A stretch of 64,000 nucleotides of DNA from Allocatelliglobosispora scoriae (GCF_014204945.1 NZ_JACHMN010000001.1:1178001-1242000), one strand, 5' to 3'. Shown: positions 25,200 through 34,281, counted from the stretch's first letter. Notes: generated from the sequence alone by a model not told the origin. Numbers and translations are program-made.

Positions 25200-26267
25200 T
25201 CAGGCCTGGAAGACGACGGTGAAGGGGCTGTCGTAGGCGACCGAGCCCTGCCAGCACTGGACGGTCACGCCGATGCTCCCCCAGGCCGCGACACCGCAGC
25301 GCTCGGTGCCGAAGCTGTATGCCGTCACGTGCACCGTCCCGCCGATGAGCGGCTGCCCCGGCATCGCCACCACCGTCCGGCCGACCCCGGTCCGGGTCGC
25401 CGTCACGCCGGAGCCCGTCGAATTGAACAGGGTGGTCGGCGTGTAGGGGGTGGTCCGCGTCAGCGGTGCGGGCGGGTCCACCCGGGCGTAGGCGGCGGGT
25501 ACCCGACCCAGGAAGCCGGTGAGGACCGATGTGGTGAGCGTGAAGTTCGCGTCGACGGGAGCGGACGCCGCGTCGACGCAGTGGACGAAGGCGACACCGC
25601 CGAAGCGCGGATAGCCGAGTGAGGCGAAGCTGCCCACCGAGCAGCGGGCCAGGTTGGCGCCGTACCCGGTGATCTGCACGTCGCCGATGCCGCGGACCCC
25701 GTTGACGTTCACCATGTAGTAGCCCGTGCCGAGCCGCTGGATGGTGTTCGACGCACCGGATGAGTTGAACTGGTAGCTCGAGGTCGGCGTGTAGGAGGCC
25801 GCGGTGGGCTGGTCGGCGAAGAGGTAGGTGAAGTCCGCCGCCGTCGGCCGGTTGACGAACGCGGCGGTGAAGACGGTGTCGGCGTATGCGCTGCCGGCGA
25901 AGCAGTTGACGTGCATCAGCAGGGTGTCGCCCGACCTGGTCCAGAAACCGATCTGGCAGGTGTTGCCCGTGTTGCCGTAGGCCGTCGCATGCGCCACCCC
26001 GCCGGCGGCGCCGAGGTTGGGAAGCTGCACCTCGTATCGGCCGACGGCGAGGCGGACCACGTGGTTGACCGCGCCGGTGGAGTTGAAGCTGTAATACGTC
26101 GACGGGTCGTAGCTCGCGGTGGTCGGCTGGTTGGCCCACAGGTAGGCGTACCCGGAGGTGACCCCGGCGTGAGCGGCGGCGGGCGGGAGCACCAGTGCCC
26201 CGAGCAGCCCGGCCAGCACCGCGAGGAAGGCAGCCGGGCGGCCCGCGAAGCGATCGACGTAACCCAT
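25200..26267 (-). CDS. Secreted triple-module beta-protein, paralogue of 45477 and 46561
   Basis: A 355-residue exported protein. A signal peptide (hydrophobic 13-34) is followed by three modules of about 100 residues (about 38-135, 140-240 and 245-355). Each carries the pattern YxFNSTG..N, then GxYxVxxP, GxVxVTAYG, a cysteine with a nearby tryptophan, a second cysteine, and a final FT(V/A)xF strand. Two paired cysteines per module suggest a disulfide. I know no named family. Two paralogues with the same three-module plan lie at 45477-46544 and 46561-47640. The gene starts 10 bp after the DUF6220-type membrane protein gene on the same strand, so they may form an operon. Confidence 0.75.
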   Translation of the reverse strand: MGYVDRFAGRPAAFLAVLAGLLGALVLPPAAAHAGVTSGYAYLWANQPTTASYDPSTYYSFNSTGAVNHVVRLAVGRYEVQLPNLGAAGGVAHATAYGNTGNTCQIGFWTRSGDTLLMHVNCFAGSAYADTVFTAAFVNRPTAADFTYLFADQPTAASYTPTSSYQFNSSGASNTIQRLGTGYYMVNVNGVRGIGDVQITGYGANLARCSVGSFASLGYPRFGGVAFVHCVDAASAPVDANFTLTTSVLTGFLGRVPAAYARVDPPAPLTRTTPYTPTTLFNSTGSGVTATRTGVGRTVVAMPGQPLIGGTVHVTAYSFGTERCGVAAWGSIGVTVQCWQGSVAYDSPFTVVFQA

Positions 26268-26276
26268 GCAGTGAAC

Positions 26277-26705
26277 TTAGATCATCTTCGACGTCTGCGG
26301 GTTGTCGGTTTGCCGCCACTCGGCCGCCACCGCCCGCGCCCGGTGGACGATCATCACGACCACCGCCAGCATGACCAGGCCGTTGACCGCGTGCAGCCCG
26401 GAGACGAGCTGGCCGACACCGCTGTCGCGGATCGCGATGGCGAGTTTGGCAATCGCGACCTGGACGGAGGTCAGCCCGACGACCAGGACGGACATCCAGA
26501 TGAGCCGCCGCGGCAGCCGGGCCGACGCGGCCACGATCGCCATCGCCACCGGCAGGAGGAAGGTCACATAGCCCAGCGCGTGATGGAGCCGGTAGGCCGC
26601 CTCATGCTTGGATGCGGAGCTGAAACCACCGCTCGCGGCGAAGAAGAACTCGGCGATGACGACGATCGTGAGCAGGACCGCCAGCGCGGCGAAGGCTTTA
26701 CGCAT
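26277..26705 (-). CDS. Four-helix membrane protein, DUF6220-like
   Basis: A 142-residue protein with four predicted membrane helices (about 5-28, 42-62, 68-92 and 105-125) and conserved-looking histidines in LHHALGY and LHAVNG that could face each other in the membrane, a pattern often seen in heme- or quinone-binding bundles. It resembles the uncharacterised actinobacterial DUF6220 family. It is divergent from an ECF41-type sigma factor gene 78 bp away, where ECF41 targets are often found, so control by that factor is possible. Confidence 0.65.
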   Translation of the reverse strand: MRKAFAALAVLLTIVVIAEFFFAASGGFSSASKHEAAYRLHHALGYVTFLLPVAMAIVAASARLPRRLIWMSVLVVGLTSVQVAIAKLAIAIRDSGVGQLVSGLHAVNGLVMLAVVVMIVHRARAVAAEWRQTDNPQTSKMI

Positions 26706-26783
26706 CGGGAACTCCCTGAAGTAGAGGGACGGTGTGGTTTCTCAGTTAGTCCGACGACGCAGCCACGGGGAGTGTGAGGCACG

Positions 26784-27656
26784 GTGGGACCGATCACAGC
26801 TGAGCGACGGCAACTGACCAACCTCGCCTACCGGCTCCTCGGTTCGCTGGCCGACGCCGAGGACGCGGTGCAGGAGACCTACGCCCGCTGGTACGCCATG
26901 TCCGAGCAGCAGCAGGAGGCGATCGAGTCGCCCGGCGCCTGGCTGACGACGGTCGCCGGCCGCATCTGCCTGGACGTGCTCGGCTCGGCCCGGGTCCGTC
27001 GCGAGCGCTACGTGGGCGAATGGGTCCCGGAGCCGCTGCCCGACAGCGCCCGGTGGATCGGCGGCGACCCGGCCGACCTGGTGACCCTCGACGAGACGGT
27101 CGGCATGGCCTTCCTCGTGGTGCTCGACTCGATGACCCCCGCCGAGCGGGTGGCGTTCGTCCTCCACGATGTCTTCTGCCACTCGTTCGCCGAGGTGGCC
27201 GAGATCGTCGGCCGGACCCCGGCGGCCTGCCGCCAGCTCGCCTCCTCCGCCCGCCGCCGCATCCGGGCGCTGCAGGCCTCGGCCGTTCCGGCGGGCCAGC
27301 GGGTCGAGATCGTCCGGGACTTCAAGAAGGCGTGGGAGGCGAAGGACATCGGCGCGCTGATCGGGCTGCTCGACCCGGCCGCCACGGCGGTCGCCGACGG
27401 CGGCGGCCAGGCCAGCACGGTGCTCCGGCCGATCGTCGGCAGCGAGCAGATCGCCCGCTACGCCATCGACATCGTCACCTGGGTGCCCGGCATGACGATC
27501 CTGGAGAGCACGGTCAACGGCGAGCCCGGCCTCATCGCCCAGCAGGGCGGCGTCACCGTGACGGTGATCGCGTTCGACATCGCGGACGGCCGGATCCGGC
27601 GCATGTGGGCGGTGCGCAACCCCGACAAGCTCCGCCCGTGGACGGCGGCGCGATGA
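26784..27656 (+). CDS. ECF41-type RNA polymerase sigma factor with SnoaL-like extension
   Basis: A 290-residue sigma factor. Region 2 lies at about 5-75 (LAYRLLGSLADAEDAVQETY), region 4 at about 110-165 (TPAERVAFVLHDVF, FAEVAEIVGRTPAACRQ), and a C-terminal NTF2/SnoaL-like domain at about 175-290 ends in MWAVRNPDKL. This is the SigJ/ECF41 group, in which the fused C-terminal domain takes the place of an anti-sigma factor and tunes activity. The start is the GTG at 26784. The usual ECF41 partner (a carboxymuconolactone decarboxylase or oxidoreductase gene) is absent; a DUF6220-like gene is divergent instead. Confidence 0.9.
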   Translation: MGPITAERRQLTNLAYRLLGSLADAEDAVQETYARWYAMSEQQQEAIESPGAWLTTVAGRICLDVLGSARVRRERYVGEWVPEPLPDSARWIGGDPADLVTLDETVGMAFLVVLDSMTPAERVAFVLHDVFCHSFAEVAEIVGRTPAACRQLASSARRRIRALQASAVPAGQRVEIVRDFKKAWEAKDIGALIGLLDPAATAVADGGGQASTVLRPIVGSEQIARYAIDIVTWVPGMTILESTVNGEPGLIAQQGGVTVTVIAFDIADGRIRRMWAVRNPDKLRPWTAAR

Positions 27657-27660
27657 ATTC

Positions 27661-27708
27661 AACCCCGGTCGGGGGTACGCGACGGTCCGCGTACCCCCGA
27701 CCGGGGTT
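27661..27708. terminator. Bidirectional hairpin terminator
   Basis: Perfect 21-bp inverted repeat (27661-27681 and 27688-27708), 6-nt loop, exactly filling the gap between two convergent genes. Confidence 0.85.
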
Positions 27709-27713
27709 GGTTG

Positions 27714-30700
27714 TCAGGAACTGCGCAGGGTGAGGGTGGCGACGCCGATGGCGGCGACGTTGGCGTCCACGACGATCGTGTAGGTGCCGGTCGACGGCAG
27801 GACCGTCGCGGCGATGCCGCCGCTGCCGTTGATGACGCAGCCGGACGCGAACAGCTTGCCCGCCGGGTCGAGCAGCTCCAGCGGCGAGCACTGGTCCGGC
27901 AGGGTGGAGTCGGTCGCGGTGAGCGTCACCGAGGACCCGGCCGTGCCGGTGAACCGGTAGCGCAGGACGAGCCCGGGCTGGGTGACGTTGGCGACGACCG
28001 GCTGTCCGTTCAGGGCGATCTCGGCGGTCTGGTCCTTCGCCGTGAACAGCTGCAGGTCGGTGCTGCCGATGGTGCGGTCGTTGGGATCGACGACCACGGT
28101 GTAGGTGCCGTCCTCGGGCAGCAGCGTGCCGTCGATCTCGCCGACCCCGTTGATGACGCAGCCGGAGGCGAGGGTCTTGCCCGTCCGGTCGTGCAGCTCC
28201 AGCGGCGAGCACTGGTTCGGCAGGGTGCTCGCCGGCACCGCGACGTAGACCCGCTGACCGGCGGCGCCGGTGAAGGTGTAGCGGGCCTCGGCACCGGGCT
28301 GCGCGATCACCGCGGTGACCGGATCGCCGTTGGGCTTGATGGCGGCGACGGTGTCCTTGGCGAGGTAGACGCGCATGTTGGCGCGGGCGTTCGCGCTCTC
28401 CCTGGTCTTGATCGTGACGGAGTACTGCCCGTCCATCGTGAGTTCGGTGCGGTCGATGTAGCCGACGCCGTTGATGTTGCAGCCGCTGGCGATCTCCTTG
28501 CCCGTCGGGTCGAGCAGGACGTAGGGCGAGCACTCGTTGCTCATGGTGGGACCGGTGACGTCGACGAAGACCTGGTCACCGGTGTGCCCGGCGAAGGTCA
28601 GCTTCTCGTCCGTGCCCGCGGTCAGCGTGCCGGACGCGATCGGCTTCTCCTTGATCGGCGACGGGGCCGGGGCGACCCGGCCGGTGCTGGCGCTGCTCGC
28701 GGCGAACTCCGACCGGCCGGTGGCCGCGACGTCGAAGACACACTCCAGGAACTGCCAGCCGCTGCTCAGACCCGCCCAGCGGCAGATCTCCTCGGCCTGG
28801 GCCCGGCGGGCGGCGTCGAGGTCCTCCAGCGTCACCGGCTTGTCGGGGAAGGCCTTGTCGGTGAAGGTCTGCGTGCTCTGGCCCGAGGCGTAGGTGAACA
28901 GCGACGCCTCCTGCGTCAGCCGCCACGAGTCCGCGTAACCGGGGTAGAGCTTCTCGAACGGCACCGGCTGGGTGAGTGCTGCGCCGGTCGGCGGGGCGAT
29001 GTCGTTGTCGGGGTCGCCGTCGAAGTTGCCGAGCAGGCCCTGCACCTTGCCGGAGCGGCTCTTGGCGAGCTTCACCAGCAGCCGGTAGCCGTAGGAGCCG
29101 ATCTGGTCGACGGCGGCCTCGGAGCCGTCCGGCCAGCGGATGTCGTAACCGTCGGCGGTCCGCAGGTCGGATTCGCGGCGGACCAGGGTGCCGCCGCCGG
29201 GCAGGCTCTTCTCGCCCCGCGCCAGGGTGGCGGGCTCGCCGTCTATGCGTACCTCGGTCACCGCGTTGGCGATGACGAGGGAGACGCGGTGGTCGCCGAG
29301 GCGGAAGGCGAGCGCCGAGTTGACCGAGACCGTCCGCGACGGACCCATCGCCGCCTGCCGGGACTGCACCTCCAGGGCGTCGCCGCCGGTGGATCTGATC
29401 ACGACGAACTCGCCGACGGCCTGGAAGTCGTAGAAGACCCGGTCGAAGGTGATCATGTGCGGGTCGCCGTTGTTGCTGGCGCAGTCACCGCCGGTGGTGC
29501 CCTCGCAGAGGCGCACCGGCCCCTTCTGCGGCGGCTTCGGCTTGGTCGGCTTCTTGCACTCGTCATAGCTCGGCGGCAGCACGTTGCCCTTGTACTCTTT
29601 GCGGGCGTCGAGCTTCGGGTTCTGCGCCTGGCGGTACCTGTTCTCCGCGAGAGTGGCCTTGACCTCGGCCTTCTTGATGCCGGTGTCGCCGCAGTCGCCC
29701 TCGGGCACCTGGTTCTTGGAGATGTCGTCGGCGTGGTTGAGCTCGTGGTAAAGCGAGGCACAGGGGTCACGCAGCACGCCGTCGCCGTAATCGTCGGTGT
29801 TCGTCGGGTTCCACGCCACCGACGAGGACCCCTTGCCGCCGGGGCCCTGCGGTGTCTCGAATGCCTGGGACTCGCCGGTGGTGGGGATGATGCTGACCTT
29901 CGGCGTCGACTTGTCCTTGAGCCGGGGCAGCAGGCCCGACGGGTCGTTGCCCGGCTTCGCGAAACCGGCGAGGCACGCCTCGACCTGGGGCTGGAAGTTG
30001 GGCACCGGGATGCCCCTCGTCGGGTCGATCTCCACATCGGCATAGGCGGGCCGGCCCGGCGTGCTGAAGACCGCGGAGAGGCCGAGCAGGACCAGAGCCA
30101 CCGCCACGGCCGCCGCCGGCTTGCGCTTGCGCAGCAGCACGACGACGACCAGCACGATCAGGACGAGTACGCCGACCCCGGCGCCGATCCACAGCCACGG
30201 GATGCCGCCCTTCGGCTCGCCCACGGTGAACTTCACCGTCCGCATCACGGTGCCGCCGCTGCACGGGGTGACCGCTCCGCCGATCGCCGGGATGGCGTAG
30301 GCGGCGGTGAGCTCGTAGTCGCCCGTCGCACCGACCGGCCACAGCGCGTCCAGGCCGCCGCCGTCGGGGGAGGCGGTCACCGAGCGCACCACGACGCTGC
30401 CGGGCGCATCGCCGTCGTGGACCCGCACGCTGGTCAAGGCGACGTCCACCGTGGCACCGGGTGCCGCCGACGCTGTGCTGTCGGCGATGGCGTTGTCGAT
30501 GCCGTCGAGGTAGAAGCTGCGGCCCAGCACCGGGAAGAGCTCCTGGCCGTCCTTGCGGACCGAGAGGACCTGCACGGTGCCCTCGGCGGCCTTGGCCAGG
30601 CCGCACTCGGCGCCGGTGCCGTTGGTCACCGCGAGGGTCAGGCGGATGAGCTCATCCTGGGCGAACGACGGCTGGGCGGTGCGGAGGTCGAGCCCGAGGC

Positions 30701-30797
30701 CGCCATCCGCGGCGGCGGACGCCGCACCGGGCCATGCCACCAACAACATCGTTGCCAGGACGGCGGCTGTGCCCGCCAGTCTCGCGATCATCTTCAT
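27714..30797 (-). CDS. Large membrane-anchored protein with HExxH motif, VWD domain and C-terminal repeats
   Basis: A 1027-residue protein. A signal peptide (about 1-28) leads to an extracytoplasmic beta domain (30-195), then two hydrophobic helices (about 202-222 and 230-250). A third region carries YHELNH (about 347), a zincin-like HExxH motif, together with several cysteines. A von Willebrand type D-like domain follows (about 440-600, starting GDPHMITFD). The last 350 residues are three to four repeats of about 115 residues with the pattern YTFTGxAGQ, LPNQCSPLEL, GCVINGxG and GxYTVVVD, resembling pre-peptidase C-terminal (PPC) domains. Whether it is a peptidase is uncertain, since no third zinc ligand is identified. 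The start is set at ATG 30797, before the signal peptide. Confidence 0.65.
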   Translation of the reverse strand: MKMIARLAGTAAVLATMLLVAWPGAASAAADGGLGLDLRTAQPSFAQDELIRLTLAVTNGTGAECGLAKAAEGTVQVLSVRKDGQELFPVLGRSFYLDGIDNAIADSTASAAPGATVDVALTSVRVHDGDAPGSVVVRSVTASPDGGGLDALWPVGATGDYELTAAYAIPAIGGAVTPCSGGTVMRTVKFTVGEPKGGIPWLWIGAGVGVLVLIVLVVVVLLRKRKPAAAVAVALVLLGLSAVFSTPGRPAYADVEIDPTRGIPVPNFQPQVEACLAGFAKPGNDPSGLLPRLKDKSTPKVSIIPTTGESQAFETPQGPGGKGSSSVAWNPTNTDDYGDGVLRDPCASLYHELNHADDISKNQVPEGDCGDTGIKKAEVKATLAENRYRQAQNPKLDARKEYKGNVLPPSYDECKKPTKPKPPQKGPVRLCEGTTGGDCASNNGDPHMITFDRVFYDFQAVGEFVVIRSTGGDALEVQSRQAAMGPSRTVSVNSALAFRLGDHRVSLVIANAVTEVRIDGEPATLARGEKSLPGGGTLVRRESDLRTADGYDIRWPDGSEAAVDQIGSYGYRLLVKLAKSRSGKVQGLLGNFDGDPDNDIAPPTGAALTQPVPFEKLYPGYADSWRLTQEASLFTYASGQSTQTFTDKAFPDKPVTLEDLDAARRAQAEEICRWAGLSSGWQFLECVFDVAATGRSEFAASSASTGRVAPAPSPIKEKPIASGTLTAGTDEKLTFAGHTGDQVFVDVTGPTMSNECSPYVLLDPTGKEIASGCNINGVGYIDRTELTMDGQYSVTIKTRESANARANMRVYLAKDTVAAIKPNGDPVTAVIAQPGAEARYTFTGAAGQRVYVAVPASTLPNQCSPLELHDRTGKTLASGCVINGVGEIDGTLLPEDGTYTVVVDPNDRTIGSTDLQLFTAKDQTAEIALNGQPVVANVTQPGLVLRYRFTGTAGSSVTLTATDSTLPDQCSPLELLDPAGKLFASGCVINGSGGIAATVLPSTGTYTIVVDANVAAIGVATLTLRSS

Positions 30798-30886
30798 GGC
30801 GGGGACTGTAGGACCCCCATGTGCCGTTTCACACCAACTGTCGCCCACCCGTCGCTGGTTTGTGGAGCGACGTGTCGCCGGCCGGG

Positions 30887-31537
30887 CTATCGCAGGCGGC
30901 GGATCACGGTGACGACCTTGCCGAGCACCACCGCGTCGTCGCCGGGGATCGGCTCGTAGGCGGGGTTGCACGGCATGAGCAGGACGTGTCCCCGGCTGGC
31001 CCGGTAGACCTTCACGGTCGCCTCGCCGTCGATCATCGCCGCCACGACCTCCCCGCTGTACGCGGTGGGCTGCTGGCGGACGACGACCACATCGCCGTCG
31101 CAGATCGCGGCGTCGATCATGGAGTCACCGCGTACCCGCAGCGAGAACAGGGTGCCGTAGCCGACGATGTCGCGGGAGAGGGTCAGCACCTCCTCCAGCG
31201 ACTCCTCGGCGAGGATCGGCCCGCCGGCCGCGATCGTGCCGAGTAGCGGCACCCGGACGGCCTTCTCGGCGGGCGGCTGCGGCATCCCGTCGTCATCCAC
31301 CGGTACGCAGACCGTCAGCGCTCGCGGACGGCCGGCGTCGCGGGTCAGCAGGCCTTTGCGCTCCAGCTCCTTGAGGTGGTAGGAGACGGTCGAGGAGGCC
31401 GTCAGCCCGACCTCCTTGCCGATCTCCCGCAGGGTCGGCGGGTATCCCCGCTTGGCGATCCACTCCTGGATCGTCACCAGGATGCGCTGCTGCCGCACGC
31501 TGAGTCCCGGTTCGAACCCGGCCACGCTCATCTGCAC
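30887..31537 (-). CDS. LexA-family repressor, probable paralogue of the SOS regulator
   Basis: A 216-residue protein with a LexA winged helix (about 12-72, [31 protein letters not shown]) and an S24 self-cleavage domain: an Ala-Gly cleavage site in TIAAGGPI, the catalytic serine in GDSMIDA and lysine in ATVKVY. Cleavage would be triggered by RecA filaments. The wing and linker ([18 protein letters not shown]) differ from what I remember of actinobacterial LexA (SVAHQLxxLExKGxL), and I see no palindromic GAAC/GTTC SOS box upstream, so it may be a second LexA with other targets. The GTG at 31537 is supported by a -10 box TATGTT (31549-31544) six nt upstream. Confidence 0.85.
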   Translation of the reverse strand: MQMSVAGFEPGLSVRQQRILVTIQEWIAKRGYPPTLREIGKEVGLTASSTVSYHLKELERKGLLTRDAGRPRALTVCVPVDDDGMPQPPAEKAVRVPLLGTIAAGGPILAEESLEEVLTLSRDIVGYGTLFSLRVRGDSMIDAAICDGDVVVVRQQPTAYSGEVVAAMIDGEATVKVYRASRGHVLLMPCNPAYEPIPGDDAVVLGKVVTVIRRLR

Positions 31538-31642
31538 TGAGGCAACATAGCGGACCAGAGCCTCTTAACCGGACATTTGACCCGGGCGCGTGTCACCGCA
31601 GCGGGGATGGTCAGGCCACCATCGCGGATCTATCGTCGATGG

Positions 31643-32479
31643 ATGGAGCTGGTCGGCGTACCAACCCCCGCCGGAGGCACCGTGAGCTGCCGCACCTGGC
31701 CGGGCCAGACGCGGCCCTTCGTCCTGGTCCACGGCCTCGCCTCCAACGCCCGGCTCTGGGACGAGGTGGCCGACGAGCTCAGCGCCGCCGGCCACCCGGT
31801 CTGGGCCGTCGACCTGCCCGGACACGGCGCCACCGAGCTGCCACCGACCGGCGTCGACACCGCATCCGCCGCGCGCGCGGTCACCGCGGTGATCCAGGCG
31901 CACCTGCTCGCCGGTGCCGTCGTCGCGGGCCAGTCGTGGGGCGGCAACGTCGCGGTGCGGCTCACCGCCGACCGGCCGGAGCTGGTCGGCGCCCTGGCCC
32001 TCGTCGACGGCGGCTGGATCGACCTGCCCGCGGACTTCGGCACCTGGGACGAGTGCGCCGAGGCGCTGCGCCCGGCCGACCTGCACGGGCTGCGGGCCGA
32101 CGACCTCCGCGACCGGCTCCGGCAGTCGCACCCGGACTGGTCGGACCGGGCCGTCGAGGCGACCGTGGCGAGCCTGCGGGAACTCCCCGACGGCACGGTC
32201 GAGCGGCGGCTGCCGATCCCGGCACACCTGGCGATCGTGCGCGACATGTGGGACCACCCGCCGGGCCCCTGGCTGGCCAGGATCACCGCGCCCACACTGC
32301 TGCTCCCGGCCATTCCGCAAGACCACGCCCGCGCCGAGCGCACGCGACGCCGCGTGGCGGCGGCGGCTGATCTGCTGCTCGACAACACCATCCGGGAGTA
32401 CGCCGACAGCGACCACGATCTGCACGCCCAGCGACCCCGGGAACTCGCCACCGACCTGCTCGGCCTGGCCCGGCGATGA
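31643..32479 (+). CDS. Alpha/beta hydrolase
   Basis: A 278-residue alpha/beta-hydrolase-fold enzyme: VLVHGLAS oxyanion strand, nucleophile serine in GQSWGG (about 92), a GATEL loop and a catalytic histidine in DSDHDLH near the C-terminus. A substrate cannot be assigned; esterase, lactonase or C-C hydrolase are all possible. ATG 31643 is preferred: TATCGT (31631-31636) ends six nt upstream as a leaderless -10 box, and the first beta strand follows directly; longer starts (31607 or TTG 31577) add unstructured residues. The stop codon overlaps the next ATG (ATGA), which indicates coupled expression. Confidence 0.8.
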   Translation: MELVGVPTPAGGTVSCRTWPGQTRPFVLVHGLASNARLWDEVADELSAAGHPVWAVDLPGHGATELPPTGVDTASAARAVTAVIQAHLLAGAVVAGQSWGGNVAVRLTADRPELVGALALVDGGWIDLPADFGTWDECAEALRPADLHGLRADDLRDRLRQSHPDWSDRAVEATVASLRELPDGTVERRLPIPAHLAIVRDMWDHPPGPWLARITAPTLLLPAIPQDHARAERTRRRVAAAADLLLDNTIREYADSDHDLHAQRPRELATDLLGLARR

Positions 32480-33684
32480 CCCACCGGCCCGAGGTGCTGG
32501 TCCTGATGGGATCCGGCGAGACCACACCCACGATGATCAAGACACATCGGGCGGTCCTCGACCGGGTCGGCGACCGGCGTGCCGTGCTTCTCGACACCCC
32601 CTACGGATTCCAGTCCAACGCCGACGACATCTCCGCCCGCGCCACCGACTACTTCGCCGCCAGCGTCGGCCGGCCGATCGAGGTGGTCTCCTGGCGCCGC
32701 GACGACCTGCCGCCGATCCAGCGCGAACGGGCCCTCGCCGACCTGCGCGGCGCGGGATGGATCTTCGCCGGGCCGGGTTCGCCGACCTACGCGCTGCGGC
32801 ACTGGCGGGACAGCCCGATCCCCGCGCTCCTCGCCCAGACCCGGACCCTGGTCTTCGCGAGCGCCGCCGCACTCACCCTCGGCTCCCACGCGATCCCCGT
32901 CTACGAGATCTACAAGGCCGGCGACGAACCCTGCTGGATCACCGGGTTGAACCTCTTCGAACAGTTCACCGGCATCGCGGCGGTGATCATCCCGCACTAC
33001 GACAACGCCGAGGGCGGCAACCACGACACCCGTTTCTGCTACCTCGGCGAACACCGGCTGCGGCTGATGGAACGGCAACTCCCCGAGGGCACCTCGATCC
33101 TCGGCATCGACGAACACACCGCAATGATCATCGACCTGCGTACGGGGAGCGTCGACGTCACCGGTCGCGGCGGCGTGACGGTACGCCGCGGCGGCAGCAG
33201 CACCCGGCTGCCCAGCGGCAGCGCGACCAGCCTCGACGGGCTGCGGGCGCTGATCAGTCCCGGCGGCACGCTCGACGCAGTCATCGCGATCCCGGCACCC
33301 CGGGAACCCGTCGAGCAACCCATGACCGTGACCGAGGCGGCCGTCGCGGCAGAGGTCCGGTTCACCGCCGCCGCCGCCCGCGGGGACGGCGACGACATGG
33401 TCGGCGCGATCCTCGACCTGGAGGCGCTCATCCGCGACTGGTCCGCCGACACCGACCAGGACCAGGGCATCGACCAGGCCCGGGAGGTACTGCGAGCCCT
33501 CATCGTCCGCCTCGGCAACTCGTCCCTGCAGCCGCTGGTGGAGTCGTTGCTGGCGCTGCGCGGCCGCCTGCGCGACGATCGTGCGTTCGGTCCCGCCGAC
33601 GCGATCCGCCAAGCACTCACCGTCGCCGGTGTCCGGCTGCGGGACACCACCGACGGCACGCAGTGGTCGATGCAGAGGCCATGA
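32476..33684 (+). CDS. S51/cyanophycinase-like protein with CysRS-like C-terminal tail
   Basis: A 402-residue protein of two parts. Residues 1-270 resemble peptidase family S51 (cyanophycinase and dipeptidase E, class I glutamine amidotransferase-like fold): VLMGSGETTP, a GPGSPTYA turn, a nucleophile-elbow-like FASAAALTLG and a conserved IPHYDNAEGG. Residues 290-402 are helical and end in ADAIRQALTVAGVRLRDTTDG plus TQW, which is very like the C-terminal helical domain of cysteinyl-tRNA synthetases. The combination suggests action on an aminoacylated or cysteine-containing substrate, but that is speculative. It is coupled to the preceding hydrolase by ATGA. Confidence 0.6.
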   Translation: MTHRPEVLVLMGSGETTPTMIKTHRAVLDRVGDRRAVLLDTPYGFQSNADDISARATDYFAASVGRPIEVVSWRRDDLPPIQRERALADLRGAGWIFAGPGSPTYALRHWRDSPIPALLAQTRTLVFASAAALTLGSHAIPVYEIYKAGDEPCWITGLNLFEQFTGIAAVIIPHYDNAEGGNHDTRFCYLGEHRLRLMERQLPEGTSILGIDEHTAMIIDLRTGSVDVTGRGGVTVRRGGSSTRLPSGSATSLDGLRALISPGGTLDAVIAIPAPREPVEQPMTVTEAAVAAEVRFTAAAARGDGDDMVGAILDLEALIRDWSADTDQDQGIDQAREVLRALIVRLGNSSLQPLVESLLALRGRLRDDRAFGPADAIRQALTVAGVRLRDTTDGTQWSMQRP

Positions 33685-33724
33685 CCTCGAGGATCGGTGG
33701 ATTTCCGGGCGCGGCTTATTGCCT

Positions 33725-34216
33725 ATGTATGGCAAGAACAGAATACTGGCGAGAGTGTCCGGTTCCGTCATCGTCGAAGTGGTCCTGCTGTCCGAGCACG
33801 ACGGGACGCTGCGCTATCGCTCCCACTCGGACGCACTCGGCACCGGCACGCACCCCGACGCGGTGGCGCGTCACCTCTCCGGCCTGCAACCCGGGATGCC
33901 GGGCGGCCTGCTGCACTCGACGTCGTGGCGCTATGACGACGGCGGCCTGATCCTCACCTACGCCGCGCTCCCCGACCCGCACCCGGAACTCGCCACGACG
34001 GCGCTTCCGGTGGATGCGATGGTGACCTGCGAGGATCCACTCGTACCGAGCCCGGCCGTCATCGACCTCGACGCGGTGGCCGCGCACGCGTGCCGGCACC
34101 TGGCTCTGCTGCACGCCACGGATCCGGTGGTGCGCGCCGCCGCCGACGAGGCGCGCCCGCTGTGGGACGTCATCGTCAAGCTGCCACCCGGACCAGCGGG
34201 CGGGCTGTCCCTCTAG
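33725..34216 (+). CDS. Hypothetical protein
   Basis: A soluble protein of 163 residues if started at ATG 33725; GTG 33755 is an equally good start and gives 153. A beta-rich first half (VIVEVVLLSEHDGTLRYRSHSDALG, LHSTSWRYDDGGLILTYAALPDP) is followed by a helical second half with several histidines (HACRHLALLH). The first half weakly recalls a NUDIX-like strand order, but the NUDIX box is absent. No export signal or neighbour suggests a role. Confidence 0.6.
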   Translation: MYGKNRILARVSGSVIVEVVLLSEHDGTLRYRSHSDALGTGTHPDAVARHLSGLQPGMPGGLLHSTSWRYDDGGLILTYAALPDPHPELATTALPVDAMVTCEDPLVPSPAVIDLDAVAAHACRHLALLHATDPVVRAAADEARPLWDVIVKLPPGPAGGLSL

Positions 34217-34281
34217 AACCGCGCCGACAACATGGACGGTCGGGCCCGTGCTTGCGGGCCGCTGCCACGTTGCGCTCCCCG

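Noticed and set aside
27711-30959. A 1082-residue plus-strand frame opposite the VWD-domain gene
   Set aside because: Low-complexity composition, no domains; the minus strand has a signal peptide, membrane helices and the VWD domain.
31503-31524. SOS box (GGTTCGAACC) near the LexA-like gene
   Set aside because: It lies inside the coding sequence (GFEPGL codons) and downstream of the start, so it is not a convincing operator.
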